The notes: generated by a model from the sequence alone, not told the origin. DNA of 64,000 nucleotides from an uncultured bacterium (GCA_947381965.1 CANCXX010000011.1:34327-98326), one strand, 5' to 3'; counted from the first letter of the stretch, positions 27,547 to 36,326 are shown. Translations and numbers: made by a program.

Positions 27547-27846
27547 TTAATAACTCCTTGCTGCTGCAATTTCCCTGTTTCTTGCCTCTGCCTGTTCATA
27601 TCTTGCTGCAATTTCCAAAAGTGCCTGCACATACTGGGCAATCAGCTGATAAAAGGCATCCATTTGCTGCCGGTCACGGATAAATGCCTGATGAAAGGTA
27701 TTCTTTGCCTGTCCTTCCCACATGGCGCAAAGCGCTCCTTCCTGTTCTCCCAATTCCGCCGCTTTCGCCCTAAACTGACTGTTAAGTTCGGAAATTCTTC
27801 CTGCTCTGCCGCGAAGCTCTGACGATGTTACCTGAAAAAATGACAT
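27547..27846 (-). CDS. WXG100 family protein (fourth in the array)
   Basis: A 99-residue EsxA-like helical hairpin with the Trp-X-Gly turn at Trp43 (AMWEGQAKNTF) and the C-terminal export motif YEQAE. GGGAGG lies before the ATG. The gap to the next WXG100 gene is 25 bp, so the two are co-transcribed. Confidence 0.9.
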   Translation of the reverse strand: MSFFQVTSSELRGRAGRISELNSQFRAKAAELGEQEGALCAMWEGQAKNTFHQAFIRDRQQMDAFYQLIAQYVQALLEIAARYEQAEARNREIAAARSY

Positions 27847-27874
27847 AGTAATCCTCCCTTTTCTGTTTTATTTA

Positions 27875-28186
27875 CTATAGATAAATTCTTGTTGCTGCCA
27901 GCTGGCAGTTCAGCATTTCCATCTGATACATTTTTTTAGCCTGTTCCTCCATTTCCCCTGATATCATAAGAAGCTCATCCGCCTCTGCTGCAATCCGGGC
28001 GCTTATCCGAACCTCCTTTCCTGACAAAATATCTTCACAGGCACTATTCCAGCTGCTTTTATTTTCACAGATAATCTGCATCAGCTCATCTTCCGCCTTT
28101 TCTTTCAGCGCTGTGGCCAGATTGCGGAGCTGCTCTGATAACTGCATAATCTCTGTAAAATGCATCTCAATTTTCTGGGGCGACAT
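27875..28186 (-). CDS. Divergent WXG100-like protein (third in the array)
   Basis: A 103-residue helical protein of WXG100 size. The turn region reads SSWNSACEDIL (Trp46), a Trp-X-Ser variant, and no YxxxD/E motif is seen near the C-terminus. The chosen ATG at 28186 follows GGGAG and overlaps the end of the preceding gene by 20 bp. Without an export motif it would need a partner carrying one, possibly the second protein of the array (inference). Confidence 0.78.
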   Translation of the reverse strand: MSPQKIEMHFTEIMQLSEQLRNLATALKEKAEDELMQIICENKSSWNSACEDILSGKEVRISARIAAEADELLMISGEMEEQAKKMYQMEMLNCQLAATRIYL

Positions 28187-28463
28187 TTTTATTACTCCCT
28201 TCCGCACTCTCATAAGCTGTTCCAATATCCCCCAACATTACCAGCCGGGCTTTTAGGACTTTAAAAGCTTTTATTCCCTCTTCTTTACGGTTCCGAAACT
28301 GTCTTTCCGCTTCCTTTACCGGTGAGCCCGACAGATATTGCTCTAGCTTTTCCCCATAATCCATCCCCTCCAAAAAGGCGCTTTCCGCCTGCTTGAGCAT
28401 AAATGTCCATTCTTCCTTTCTTTGCAGTAAATATTCTGGTGTTACTCTTATTTTTTCTCCCAA
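28167..28463 (-). CDS. Divergent WXG100-like protein lacking the Trp turn (second in the array)
   Basis: A 98-residue protein predicted to be two helices around a turn reading EQYLSGSPVKEAERQF; Tyr43 stands where WXG100 proteins have Trp. It keeps a C-terminal YESAE export motif. It starts at TTG (28463) after AAGGAGGGTGG. Assignment to the family rests on size, helical pattern, position and the motif, not on the WXG signature. Confidence 0.75.
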   Translation of the reverse strand: MGEKIRVTPEYLLQRKEEWTFMLKQAESAFLEGMDYGEKLEQYLSGSPVKEAERQFRNRKEEGIKAFKVLKARLVMLGDIGTAYESAEGSNKNVAPEN

Positions 28464-28487
28464 ATCTATTCCACCCTCCTTAAATAT

Positions 28488-28790
28488 CTATTTGATTTCT
28501 TCCGCCGCTTTAATCAGCCTGCTTTCAGTTTGCGCCAGTTTCTCCGCCATCTCCCCGGCCTTAAAAATAAGTCCTTCTATATCCAGTATACAATCCCTCA
28601 AATTTCCAAGTTCCTTTTGAAATCCTTTATCCCATAATTCCTTTGCACTGCTCTCCCAGATGGCGGACAGCTTTTGCTCTTCCACTTCCAAAACAGAAAG
28701 TAAATCCTTTATCCTGGTGATACATCTTTGCATACGATCCTTCCAGCTATTAAATCCATCCGCCATCAGCCCTACTGTCTGCTCCCTCAT
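28488..28790 (-). CDS. Divergent WXG100-like protein (first in the array)
   Basis: A 100-residue helical protein with the turn AIWESSAKELW (Trp45, Trp-X-Ser). No YxxxD/E motif is seen at the C-terminus. Start: ATG at 28790 after GGAGGGG; further upstream lies a palindromic element that is not coding. The gene begins 27 bp after that element, which separates it from esaB. Confidence 0.78.
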   Translation of the reverse strand: MREQTVGLMADGFNSWKDRMQRCITRIKDLLSVLEVEEQKLSAIWESSAKELWDKGFQKELGNLRDCILDIEGLIFKAGEMAEKLAQTESRLIKAAEEIK

Positions 28791-28816
28791 GTCCCCTCCT
28801 TTCCAAATGCCGCATC

Positions 28817-28906
28817 TAGAGCGCGTTTGAAAAATGCTTCCCAGCAAATGTGGGGACGCGGTTTTCCGCGTGCAGATGTTGGAAATGATTTTTCAAACAC
28901 GCTCTA
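28817..28906. repeat. 90-bp palindromic miniature element within the type VII operon
   Basis: TAGAGCGCGTTTGAAAAAT at 28817-28835 is repeated inverted at 28888-28906 with one mismatch. The interior is also partly self-complementary (CCAGCAAATG against CAGATGTTGG; CGCGGTTTTCCGCG in the centre), so the whole unit can fold on itself. TA flanks both ends, as after insertion of a TA-targeting miniature element. It separates esaB from the WXG100 genes. Confidence 0.8.
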
Positions 28907-28982
28907 GGCAATTGCGAAACTCCTAAACTAGCTAAGTATTCTGACAATTTATTTTGCGAAAAGCCTTATACACCATGGAAGT
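28905..28982. repeat. Half copy of the 215-bp miniature element found at 57318
   Basis: Starting at the TA shared with the palindrome, the next 76 bases match the inner-to-outer end of the element at 57318-57532 (minus orientation) with about eight mismatches, including TAATTGCGAAACT-like termini and GCGAAAAGCCTTAT. The other terminus is missing. The palindrome probably inserted at the outer TA of this older element, and the remainder was lost before esaB. Confidence 0.78.
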
Positions 28983-29015
28983 CAACAACTCCGCAGCAGT
29001 CGCCAAATGTACAGG

Positions 29016-29264
29016 CTATACTAAAATCAGTCTTTCTCCGTCGCCCACCCCCTGTTGCCACAGCCCTTTGTCTTCATCTAAAAAACGCTCCTGTCCAAAG
29101 GCATAAAGTCTTATGCCACTTTTCTTTTCCACATACAGACCTTCCTTTCGCCCTATCAGGTACAAAATATCATCGATCAGCTGCCCTGTCTGCTTCTCTT
29201 CTTCCAGTTCAAAGTCGTATATCTTATCCAGCGCCGGAACCTGTACGTCTACCAAAATCATCAT
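29016..29264 (-). CDS. esaB: EsaB/YukD ubiquitin-like type VII secretion protein
   Basis: An 82-residue protein with the beta-grasp pattern of YukD/EsaB (VDVQVPALDKIYDFELEE; IDDILYLI; RLYAFGQERFLDEDKGLWQQGVGDGERLILV). It is a small cytoplasmic accessory protein of Firmicutes type VII systems. Its start overlaps the essC stop by four bases, so the two are translationally coupled. Confidence 0.85.
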   Translation of the reverse strand: MMILVDVQVPALDKIYDFELEEEKQTGQLIDDILYLIGRKEGLYVEKKSGIRLYAFGQERFLDEDKGLWQQGVGDGERLILV

Positions 29265-32200
29265 CTCTCATTATCCTTTCCGTATCTTAACAGCTGAATC
29301 CGATGGGTTTTACTTCCATTTCCTTCTTTAAAATACCCAATTCCCGGTTCCTCCCGCCGGGTCTGCTCTCCATATCCAAGATCATCAAAAGAAAGCGCTC
29401 TCTGGGATGCCACATTTCCACCCAAATGGATTCCATACTGCCAGGATATAAATTCACGGAAAAAAGCAGTTCCTGCTGCCTCATAATCCCTCTCCGGGTG
29501 AAAAATACCAGCTATAAAACCAATGCTTTCCCTACCCATAGCCGCCTGTTCCCAAAAATTCATCCTGATATCCCGAACTTCACAGGCTCTGTACAGATAA
29601 CCACAGAATTTAGCCATATCCGCAATAAAAACACAGACTATTTCACTTTCCATCTTCTGTTTTCTGTCCTTCCATTCTTTATTGCTGTCAGCTGTATCCT
29701 CTTTGTTGTTTGCGCTCAGGTTCTTTTGCCATATATCAATTTCTCCTTCTCTTTCAAGATAAAGAACTTTATCCCTTCCCTTTAAATAGGATAAGCGGCC
29801 CCCCAAGTCAAATACTGTAATCCTTCTGCCCATGTGGAGCAGTCCTTCTGCCAAAACCATAAATAGATCTCTTCTTCCCGTTCTCTCCGCTCCTGAAATC
29901 AGAAAACAGTGGGTTTTGTCAGGCACAATTCTGCAAAGTTCCCCATTAGAGAGGCAATATCCCAAAGGCAGCAGTCCTTCTTCCCAATTGTATCCTCTTA
30001 TTCTTTCATTAAAGTCCATACTTTCAGGCACCTCAGGGAACTTTTCAGGCAGAAAATTTCCCTCTGCCATCCATGCCTCCTTTTTCCTGATACCTGTATT
30101 TTCTATAAAGCCGCCATCCCCCGTTTCCTCCACTGCCATTGCTGTCTGAAATTCCAGTACCCTTCCCTCACATTTGCATAGTCCCCTTCCCTTCTGATTT
30201 TCCTTTGGAAGCACTGGCAGATGATATTGCCTTAGCACATCCCCATATAAAAAACGGTCGCTCATTTCCAGAGCACAGGCAGTTTTAATTTTTTCATACA
30301 GTTTTCCACCAATTTCCCCTGCTCCGGCTGCCGACAATACCAGATAAATACCAAGAGTCAGGCCTTCTGTTGCCAGATGGGAAAGCAGTTCCTGCTGTTT
30401 TTCATCAAGAATTTTTTTAAAGCTTCCAAAATCATCCACTACCAGAAAAACCATTGGCAGTTTTTCTTTTCCGTATTTGTTATACTGCTCCCAGCTTACT
30501 CCCTGAAGCTGATCTCTGCGCTTAGCCAGCAGCCCTTTCATATGACAGAAAAAAATTTCTGTATATTCCTTTTTCAGTAATGCTCCAACACATCCTGGCA
30601 TGGTGCGGAAACTCCCCAGCCTTTTTTGTCTCACATCCACTATCAAGAACAAAACATCCTGGGGCGTAAAATCATTGCCCATCTGCCATAAGAGGGTTTG
30701 TAAAAACGTGGTTTTTCCTGTTGCCGGACCGCCGCAGACTGCCAGATGCCCCTGTAAGGCCGGATAATAAAAAAGCGTAAACTGGCATTGGTTTTCCGGA
30801 TCATCACAAAGTCCCAGAACCAGCGCTGTCCTTTCCTCCGCTTTTGCTCCTTCTGTATCCCAACATTCCACTTTTTCTTTCTTCTTTAACTTCTCCACAA
30901 ATACTTTATCTGGCAACTCATCCATCCATAAAGGTACCGCCCAGGGATAACGGTACTGTTCTGCAGTCTCCTTTATGTAGCCAATGAGCGCCTCCATTTG
31001 AGATTTTTTCCATTCTCTTTTCTTATCTTCCTCCCGTCTCATCCGTTTCCCGGTATTGGACAGCAGCGCTGTCCGGCCCTTTTCCTCCCCTTCCTCCTGG
31101 TAAGCTCCACCGCAGTAGCCGGTCTGAAACAGCTCATAATACTCATGGCTTCCTATCTGCAGATAACACTGGCCTGGCAGTGTAAGGGCCGCCGCATCTT
31201 TGTTATGCAGCATATCCATACTATCTGTTCCATCCTGTACCCTAAGGCAAAGCCGGAATCTTGCATTGCTCCAAATTTTATCGTCCACCGTTCCCGCCGG
31301 CTTTTGTGTAGATAAAATCAAATGCACTCCAAGACTTCTTCCAACCTGTGCCAAAGAAATAATTTCCTGCATAAACTCCGGTTCTTCTTTCTTAAGCTCT
31401 GCAAATTCATCTATTACCAAAAGAAGATGCGGCATGGGAAGCAGCGCTTTTTCCTCTCTGTATAATCTTGTATAGGCATCAATATGATTTACATGGTAGC
31501 TGCTCAACAATCTCTGTCTCCGTTTATTCTCACTTGTAATTGCCAGCATTGCCCGTTTAATCTGCTTTCCCGACAGATTGGATATTACCCCTGCACAATG
31601 GGGAAGCGCCCTAAGCGCGTCTCCGGTTCCACCGCCTTTGTAATCTATCATAAAAAAATTAAGGTCTAAAGGACTAAACGACACTGCCATGGAAAGCAGA
31701 TAGGTCTGTATCAATTCACTTTTCCCGGATCCTGTGGTTCCCGCAATCAGCCCATGGGGTCCATGAAACTTTTCATGTACATCCAGCCATACCAGGTGTC
31801 CTCCCATCCTGCACCCTATCGGCGCTTTCATTCGCTCTTCCGTTCTTGCCGTCTCCCATCTTCTCCTGCTGTCAAGCTCCTGCACTTTGCGGCAATTATA
31901 AAGCTGCAAAAAACTTACCTGCTCCGGAAACCGGTTTTCTGCTTCCTTTTCTCTGACACGTATTCCCGCCAATTGTCTGACATATCTTTGCGCCTGATAT
32001 GCGCTGCATGTTTCCAGACAAACTTCCCTTCTGCATATATGTTCTCTTCCCAGGTGCAGGACCACTCCGCAGCTTTTCCCTTCCTGCTTTTGCTTTTCAA
32101 TCAGACATTCGCAGCTTTTGGGCAGCGCCTGCCCGTCCTCGCCCACAAACACTGCGCTTACCGGATATTTCTTTTCCTTATCTGTGAGCCACTGGTAAAG

Positions 32201-33928
32201 GGGCTCCCCCCGGATCAATTCTGTGTTTAAAACCAATACAATATACCAGGGCAGACTTACTCCCGCTTCCATTTTTTCACTTTCCCTCATAAGTTCTCTG
32301 GTAAGCACAGGCAGTATTTCTGCCGCTTCCTTCTCACAGCCTGCCGAATACCTTACCGTTTTATCCCCTGACCAGCTGTGGGACATCCATCTTAAACAGG
32401 ATGCAATCTCTTCATCTCTCTTTCGCTCTTTATTATAAAAGCAGACCGTTTTTACCTCTGTATAACACAGACACGCTGCAATCTGCATTAAAAGCTGCAA
32501 GATTACTTCTTCCACTTTTAAGCTGCCAGGGCCGCCTGTTATCCCCATCTGCCTGTTTTCAAAAAAATCAATTACCGCCGGAACCTGATTCAGCATGCAG
32601 AATTCTTTTGACAATTTTTCCGCTTCCCCTGCAAGCTTTTCCTGCGCAACCCCCTTCCTCTGCCCCTGCAGTTTTATTTTCATTGAAAAAGATACGTTTT
32701 CCAGGCCAATACGCAGGCATAAAAAGTCTGCTTGTCTGTAATAACGATTCCATAAAACTACTGGTTTTTTTCCTCTTTTCTCCAGAAAGAAAAGTGCTGC
32801 CGGATATTTCTGTTCTAAGATTTCCTTATTTTCCCTCTGGCAAACCAGAAGATGCTCCCTGGTTTTTTCCAGGTATTCCAAATACTGCACCTCTCTTTCC
32901 TTTACCTGCTGCCTGTGGGAATGTTTTCTGTAGCTATAAGATGCAAATCCCCAGAAAAGAGTCAAAATAGCACTGCATCCGCTCATTGCCACAGAAAGAT
33001 AATAAAAACCTCCTCCGCCTTCTCCCATCATACGGCTGCCCAGATAGGCCATCAACAGCATAGGCAGCACCATAGTAAGAGATGGCCCCAGCGTTAAAAA
33101 TAGCGGCTCCTCCTGCTGCCTGTCTTTTTCTTCTGGCATAAGGATTTCCACATCCCCTGTATGAAGAGGCTGCTCCTGCCAGCACTGACGTTCCATCCAT
33201 CCTGCTTCCCTTGGGGACATATCTGCAGGCTCGATACTCTTTTCTTCTTCCGCCCTTTCTCCAATCACACGACAGGTACCGCAAAAAGACACACAAACCG
33301 CACCCTGTTTTAAAATAAGCAAGTGAAGGCCATAAATATCCACTCTGTCGCCAGGATATAAGAACCTTTTCCCTGCAAAACTTTTCTCATTTACATATAC
33401 TCCCATACTGTCCTTATTGCAGAGCGCATACCCTTCCTTTTCCACACGTATTTCCGCCTGTCGGGTAGCAACCAGTGAAAAACAGTCATAAAATATTGGG
33501 TTTTTAAAATCTTTTCCAATCTGTACCGTTTCTTTGTTTTCCAGGTTCACAAAATCTGCTGCCGTGAGCGCAGATTTTCTTTCTGAAAGTATAAAAAGAA
33601 TTTTTTCTTTCTTTTCCGTATAGAAATAAACAGGACTTTTTTCACTTATTTTTTTCCCATTCAACAGCCAGATATTATCTGCGTAAAAGAACATTACTGC
33701 AAACCCACAGGACAGTCCCGTCTCTTCCATAGATAAATCCAGTTTTCCTTTTCCCTGGGGACAATCAGACAGAATTTTTCTTAAGTAAGCATACTTAGTG
33801 AATATCAGTAAAATTCTAATGCCTGATTCTTTATTTTGTTTTTTATTCTCCAAATTTTCTATTGCCTCCGTATCTGTTTTTCTATAACGACCAAATAAAA
33901 GCCGTCCCCCTTTTTTTTGTTGTTGCAT
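29261..33928 (-). CDS. essC: EssC/YukBA-type FtsK/SpoIIIE ATPase of type VII secretion
   Basis: The 1,555-residue motor of type VII secretion. The N-terminal 220 residues are FHA-like (SMGVYVNEKSFAGKRFLYPGDRVDIYG). Two membrane helices lie near residues 275-335 (LTLGPSLTMVLPMLLMAYLG; YYLSVAMSGCSAILTLFWG). Three ATPase domains follow: D1 with P-loop GTTGSGKSE (about residue 733) and FFMIDYKGGG/LLLVIDEFAELK; D2 with GGPATGKTTF (about 1068) and FLVVDDFGSF; D3 with GAERTGRRDL (about 1348), which lacks the Walker A Lys. Downstream on the same strand are esaB, the WXG100 array and the lipase. The ribosome site is weak, and only a poor promoter candidate is seen before the ATG. Confidence 0.95.
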   Translation of the reverse strand: MQQQKKGGRLLFGRYRKTDTEAIENLENKKQNKESGIRILLIFTKYAYLRKILSDCPQGKGKLDLSMEETGLSCGFAVMFFYADNIWLLNGKKISEKSPVYFYTEKKEKILFILSERKSALTAADFVNLENKETVQIGKDFKNPIFYDCFSLVATRQAEIRVEKEGYALCNKDSMGVYVNEKSFAGKRFLYPGDRVDIYGLHLLILKQGAVCVSFCGTCRVIGERAEEEKSIEPADMSPREAGWMERQCWQEQPLHTGDVEILMPEEKDRQQEEPLFLTLGPSLTMVLPMLLMAYLGSRMMGEGGGGFYYLSVAMSGCSAILTLFWGFASYSYRKHSHRQQVKEREVQYLEYLEKTREHLLVCQRENKEILEQKYPAALFFLEKRGKKPVVLWNRYYRQADFLCLRIGLENVSFSMKIKLQGQRKGVAQEKLAGEAEKLSKEFCMLNQVPAVIDFFENRQMGITGGPGSLKVEEVILQLLMQIAACLCYTEVKTVCFYNKERKRDEEIASCLRWMSHSWSGDKTVRYSAGCEKEAAEILPVLTRELMRESEKMEAGVSLPWYIVLVLNTELIRGEPLYQWLTDKEKKYPVSAVFVGEDGQALPKSCECLIEKQKQEGKSCGVVLHLGREHICRREVCLETCSAYQAQRYVRQLAGIRVREKEAENRFPEQVSFLQLYNCRKVQELDSRRRWETARTEERMKAPIGCRMGGHLVWLDVHEKFHGPHGLIAGTTGSGKSELIQTYLLSMAVSFSPLDLNFFMIDYKGGGTGDALRALPHCAGVISNLSGKQIKRAMLAITSENKRRQRLLSSYHVNHIDAYTRLYREEKALLPMPHLLLVIDEFAELKKEEPEFMQEIISLAQVGRSLGVHLILSTQKPAGTVDDKIWSNARFRLCLRVQDGTDSMDMLHNKDAAALTLPGQCYLQIGSHEYYELFQTGYCGGAYQEEGEEKGRTALLSNTGKRMRREEDKKREWKKSQMEALIGYIKETAEQYRYPWAVPLWMDELPDKVFVEKLKKKEKVECWDTEGAKAEERTALVLGLCDDPENQCQFTLFYYPALQGHLAVCGGPATGKTTFLQTLLWQMGNDFTPQDVLFLIVDVRQKRLGSFRTMPGCVGALLKKEYTEIFFCHMKGLLAKRRDQLQGVSWEQYNKYGKEKLPMVFLVVDDFGSFKKILDEKQQELLSHLATEGLTLGIYLVLSAAGAGEIGGKLYEKIKTACALEMSDRFLYGDVLRQYHLPVLPKENQKGRGLCKCEGRVLEFQTAMAVEETGDGGFIENTGIRKKEAWMAEGNFLPEKFPEVPESMDFNERIRGYNWEEGLLPLGYCLSNGELCRIVPDKTHCFLISGAERTGRRDLFMVLAEGLLHMGRRITVFDLGGRLSYLKGRDKVLYLEREGEIDIWQKNLSANNKEDTADSNKEWKDRKQKMESEIVCVFIADMAKFCGYLYRACEVRDIRMNFWEQAAMGRESIGFIAGIFHPERDYEAAGTAFFREFISWQYGIHLGGNVASQRALSFDDLGYGEQTRREEPGIGYFKEGNGSKTHRIQLLRYGKDNER

Positions 33929-34441
33929 ATTGCATCAGCTTTACCTGATATTTACTATAATTGTTAATTGGAAAATCTTTAAGATAAGTTGTATTTTCCA
34001 CAACAGACTTTTTTAAATTACTGTCTAAAGGAAAAACACCACTGTCAGAAAGACAGTTTCAGAATTAAGCCATGAATGGCTTTATGCTTGTGCAAGCACG
34101 GCACTTGGCTCATTGCTTGCGTGAATAAAAGATAATATGAATTTATTTGAATTGCTTTACAAATGTTATACCACACGTCTTTGGTAATTTCAACCAAAAG
34201 AATATGCTGTAAATGTAGAAAATAAAATTTTTTTCACAGAAGATAATACCCTGTTTCCACAATATATTGTATATAAAAAAGAAAAGTCTTCTGTCCTGCT
34301 ACCACCAATTGTATTGTGCAAGTTGCCAGTTCCTTAGTTCCTCCTTCGGTTACCCGTGTAATGTCTTTATGTGCCCCGGCGCATAAAAATGCCCCGACGC
34401 AGTCATCGCCAGGGCATCGCAAAATTCATTCATTAAAAAAA
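33929..34441. other. Intergenic region with a three-hairpin element, upstream of essC
   Basis: A 513-bp gap. It holds the terminator at 34384-34416 and a compact run of perfect small palindromes at 34040-34125: ACTGTC/GACAGT, AAGCCAT/ATGGCTT and TGCTTGTGCAAGCA, followed by CACTTGGCTCATTGCTTGCG. On the minus strand the run ends with a hairpin and GTGTTTTT, like a terminator. A related string occurs at 44547-44565. The remainder is A/T-rich and must contain the essC promoter. No coding region is supported. Confidence 0.6.
34384..34416 (-). terminator. Rho-independent terminator of the lipoprotein gene
   Basis: On the minus strand TGCCCTGGCG pairs with CGTCGGGGCA (10 bp, including G-U pairs) around a 7-base loop and is followed by TTTTTA. 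It lies 25 bp after the lipoprotein stop and should separate it from essC. Confidence 0.85.
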
Positions 34442-35251
34442 TTAATATTCAGTAAAAGCGTTCAAAATTGACTCTGCAACTTCTGATGTTTCATCAGAAT
34501 ATGTAACTATAATACATATTGCCCTGCCCTCATGCACAGACGCGTAGTAATCCTGCTTTTTGGCGTCATCTCCAGAGCCAATCTGTGTGTTTACTTTTAT
34601 GAAGTCTTTTCCCGCAATACTCACTGTTTCATCATCACCGGTAATGGTATAAGGAATTGTTGTTACCTTTCCCAGCTGGGTTTTTAAAGACTGTACATAT
34701 ACCTCCGTTTCCATGTTTTTTAGGGGAAGCTTTTCAATCGTCAAAACAACGTTATTGGCGCCTGTGGCATCCGTACTCATCATTTCATATACCGTACGCA
34801 TCTGTGCATATTTCAGCTGCTGTTCACTGAAATCACCTGAGAGAACTTCTACACCAAGCCCCATCATCTCATTCAGCGCTTCCTCTGTCGCCATGTACAT
34901 TCCTTCCAGTAAAGTATAGCGCATTCCCAGAAATTCACTTTCCCATCCTGTGTCTGTAACGATTCCCTTAACAAAATTATCTTCTGCCGCTTCTTCCTGA
35001 TTCTCATTTCCCTCTGATTCATTTTCTTCTTTTTCAGCTTGCAGTTCTGCCTTTTTCTCCGGTGAAGGCTCTTCGCTTTTCACATTTTCTACTTCCAGCT
35101 CTGTTTCCTCTTCACTTTCCGTCTCTTTTGATGTTCCTGCTTCCTGCTTTGAGGACGTTCCCTCTTCCCTCTGCCCGCTTTCAGATTTACCTCCACAGGC
35201 AGTAAGCATTAACGCCGCTGCCAGTACCGCAAGCAACACTTTCTTTTTCAT
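34442..35251 (-). CDS. Surface lipoprotein with an acidic linker, next to the type VII locus
   Basis: A 269-residue protein with a lipoprotein signal (MKKKVLLAVLAAALMLTACGG; LTAC lipobox, Cys19). Residues 22-92 are a Glu/Ser-rich disordered linker. The C-terminal domain (about 95-269) is a mixed alpha/beta fold of unknown function (TGWESEFLGMRYTLLEGMYM; SEVAESILNAF). It lies upstream of essC on the same strand but is closed off by a terminator, so any role with the secretion system is only suggested by position. AGGAGGG precedes the ATG. Confidence 0.82.
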   Translation of the reverse strand: MKKKVLLAVLAAALMLTACGGKSESGQREEGTSSKQEAGTSKETESEEETELEVENVKSEEPSPEKKAELQAEKEENESEGNENQEEAAEDNFVKGIVTDTGWESEFLGMRYTLLEGMYMATEEALNEMMGLGVEVLSGDFSEQQLKYAQMRTVYEMMSTDATGANNVVLTIEKLPLKNMETEVYVQSLKTQLGKVTTIPYTITGDDETVSIAGKDFIKVNTQIGSGDDAKKQDYYASVHEGRAICIIVTYSDETSEVAESILNAFTEY

Positions 35252-35431
35252 TCCCTTTCCCTCCTGATTAACTTAGTGTTTCCAGCTTTTTACGCATTTA
35301 AAGTCCACTTACAAACGCTTCTAGAACCCTTACAAAATATTTATACACCAATGTTAAGGCTTCCGCAAGATATTTTATATTTTGTAAAATTTACGGGGCG
35401 GGGATGTGTCCTGGCTACGCAATCTGTGAGA

Positions 35432-36226
35432 TTATCCTAATGCCACATCCAATATCATCATAATAAGAAATCCTGCCATAACGCCCACTGTGCCAAGGTT
35501 CGAATGCTCTCCCTGGTTTGCTTCCGGTATCAGTTCTTCCACCACTACATAAATCATTGCCCCGGCCGCAAATGCCAGAAACCAGGGCATATATGGCGTA
35601 ATTTGCACTGCAATCAGTGTAATTCCAATGCCAAATATCAATTCTACAATTCCTGACAGACTTCCAAAAATAAAAGCCTTTCCTCTGCCCATGCCCTCCT
35701 GCCGGAGAGGAAGAGAAATTGCGGCTCCTTCCGGGAAATTTTGTATTCCAATGCCGATTGCCAGGGCAAATGCCGCAGCATAAAGAGCCTGGTCCTGGGG
35801 ATGCTGGGCTGCCATGGCAAAAGCCAATCCCACAGCCATTCCCTCCGGAATATTATGAAGCGTCACTGCCAGTACAAGAAGCGTTGTTCTGTGAAATGAC
35901 GACCGGACCCCTTCCGGATTTTTTTCTCCCAAGTGCAGATGCGGCATCAGAAAATCCAGCAGATAAAGAAACAGACCACCCAGTATAAAGCCTCCTGATG
36001 CAGGTATCCATGGTATTTTCCCTGCGTTTTCTGTCTCCTCTATGGCAGGGATCAGCAACGACCAGACAGACGCTGCCATCATTACTCCTGCCGCAAATCC
36101 CAAAAATGCCCGTTGAATGTTCTTTCCCATCTCTTTCCTGAAAATGAATACTATACTGGCTCCAAGGGAGGTCATCAGAAAGGTAAATCCTGTTCCCATT
36201 GCAGCCCAACCAATTGCCTGATTCAT
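35432..36226 (-). CDS. ZIP family metal transporter
   Basis: A 264-residue membrane protein of the ZIP (ZupT-like) family, which moves zinc, iron or other divalent ions into the cytoplasm. Eight hydrophobic segments are seen. The metal-site motifs in helices 4 and 5 are HNIPEGMAVGLAFA and NFPEGAAISLPL. A His-containing loop (MPHLHLGEKN) lies between helices 3 and 4. Start: ATG at 36226 after AGAGGA; an upstream frame extension (to 36250) lacks a ribosome site. Stand-alone gene. Confidence 0.9.
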   Translation of the reverse strand: MNQAIGWAAMGTGFTFLMTSLGASIVFIFRKEMGKNIQRAFLGFAAGVMMAASVWSLLIPAIEETENAGKIPWIPASGGFILGGLFLYLLDFLMPHLHLGEKNPEGVRSSFHRTTLLVLAVTLHNIPEGMAVGLAFAMAAQHPQDQALYAAAFALAIGIGIQNFPEGAAISLPLRQEGMGRGKAFIFGSLSGIVELIFGIGITLIAVQITPYMPWFLAFAAGAMIYVVVEELIPEANQGEHSNLGTVGVMAGFLIMMILDVALG

Positions 36227-36326
36227 ATTTTCCTCTTTCCGCATCCACAAGACCGGACGCTTACCTCTATGATATCATTACACACTTTTTTCCATATTGT
36301 GCCTGTTTTTCTTAAAAACATGCAAA

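Noticed and set aside
34234-34422. Minus-strand open frame downstream of the lipoprotein gene
   Set aside because: It runs through the lipoprotein terminator hairpin and has no ribosome site or family features.
25629-35251. The WXG100/EssC region as part of a conjugative or phage element
   Set aside because: No integrase, relaxase, phage structural genes or attachment sites are visible; EssC, EsaB and WXG100 proteins point to type VII secretion.
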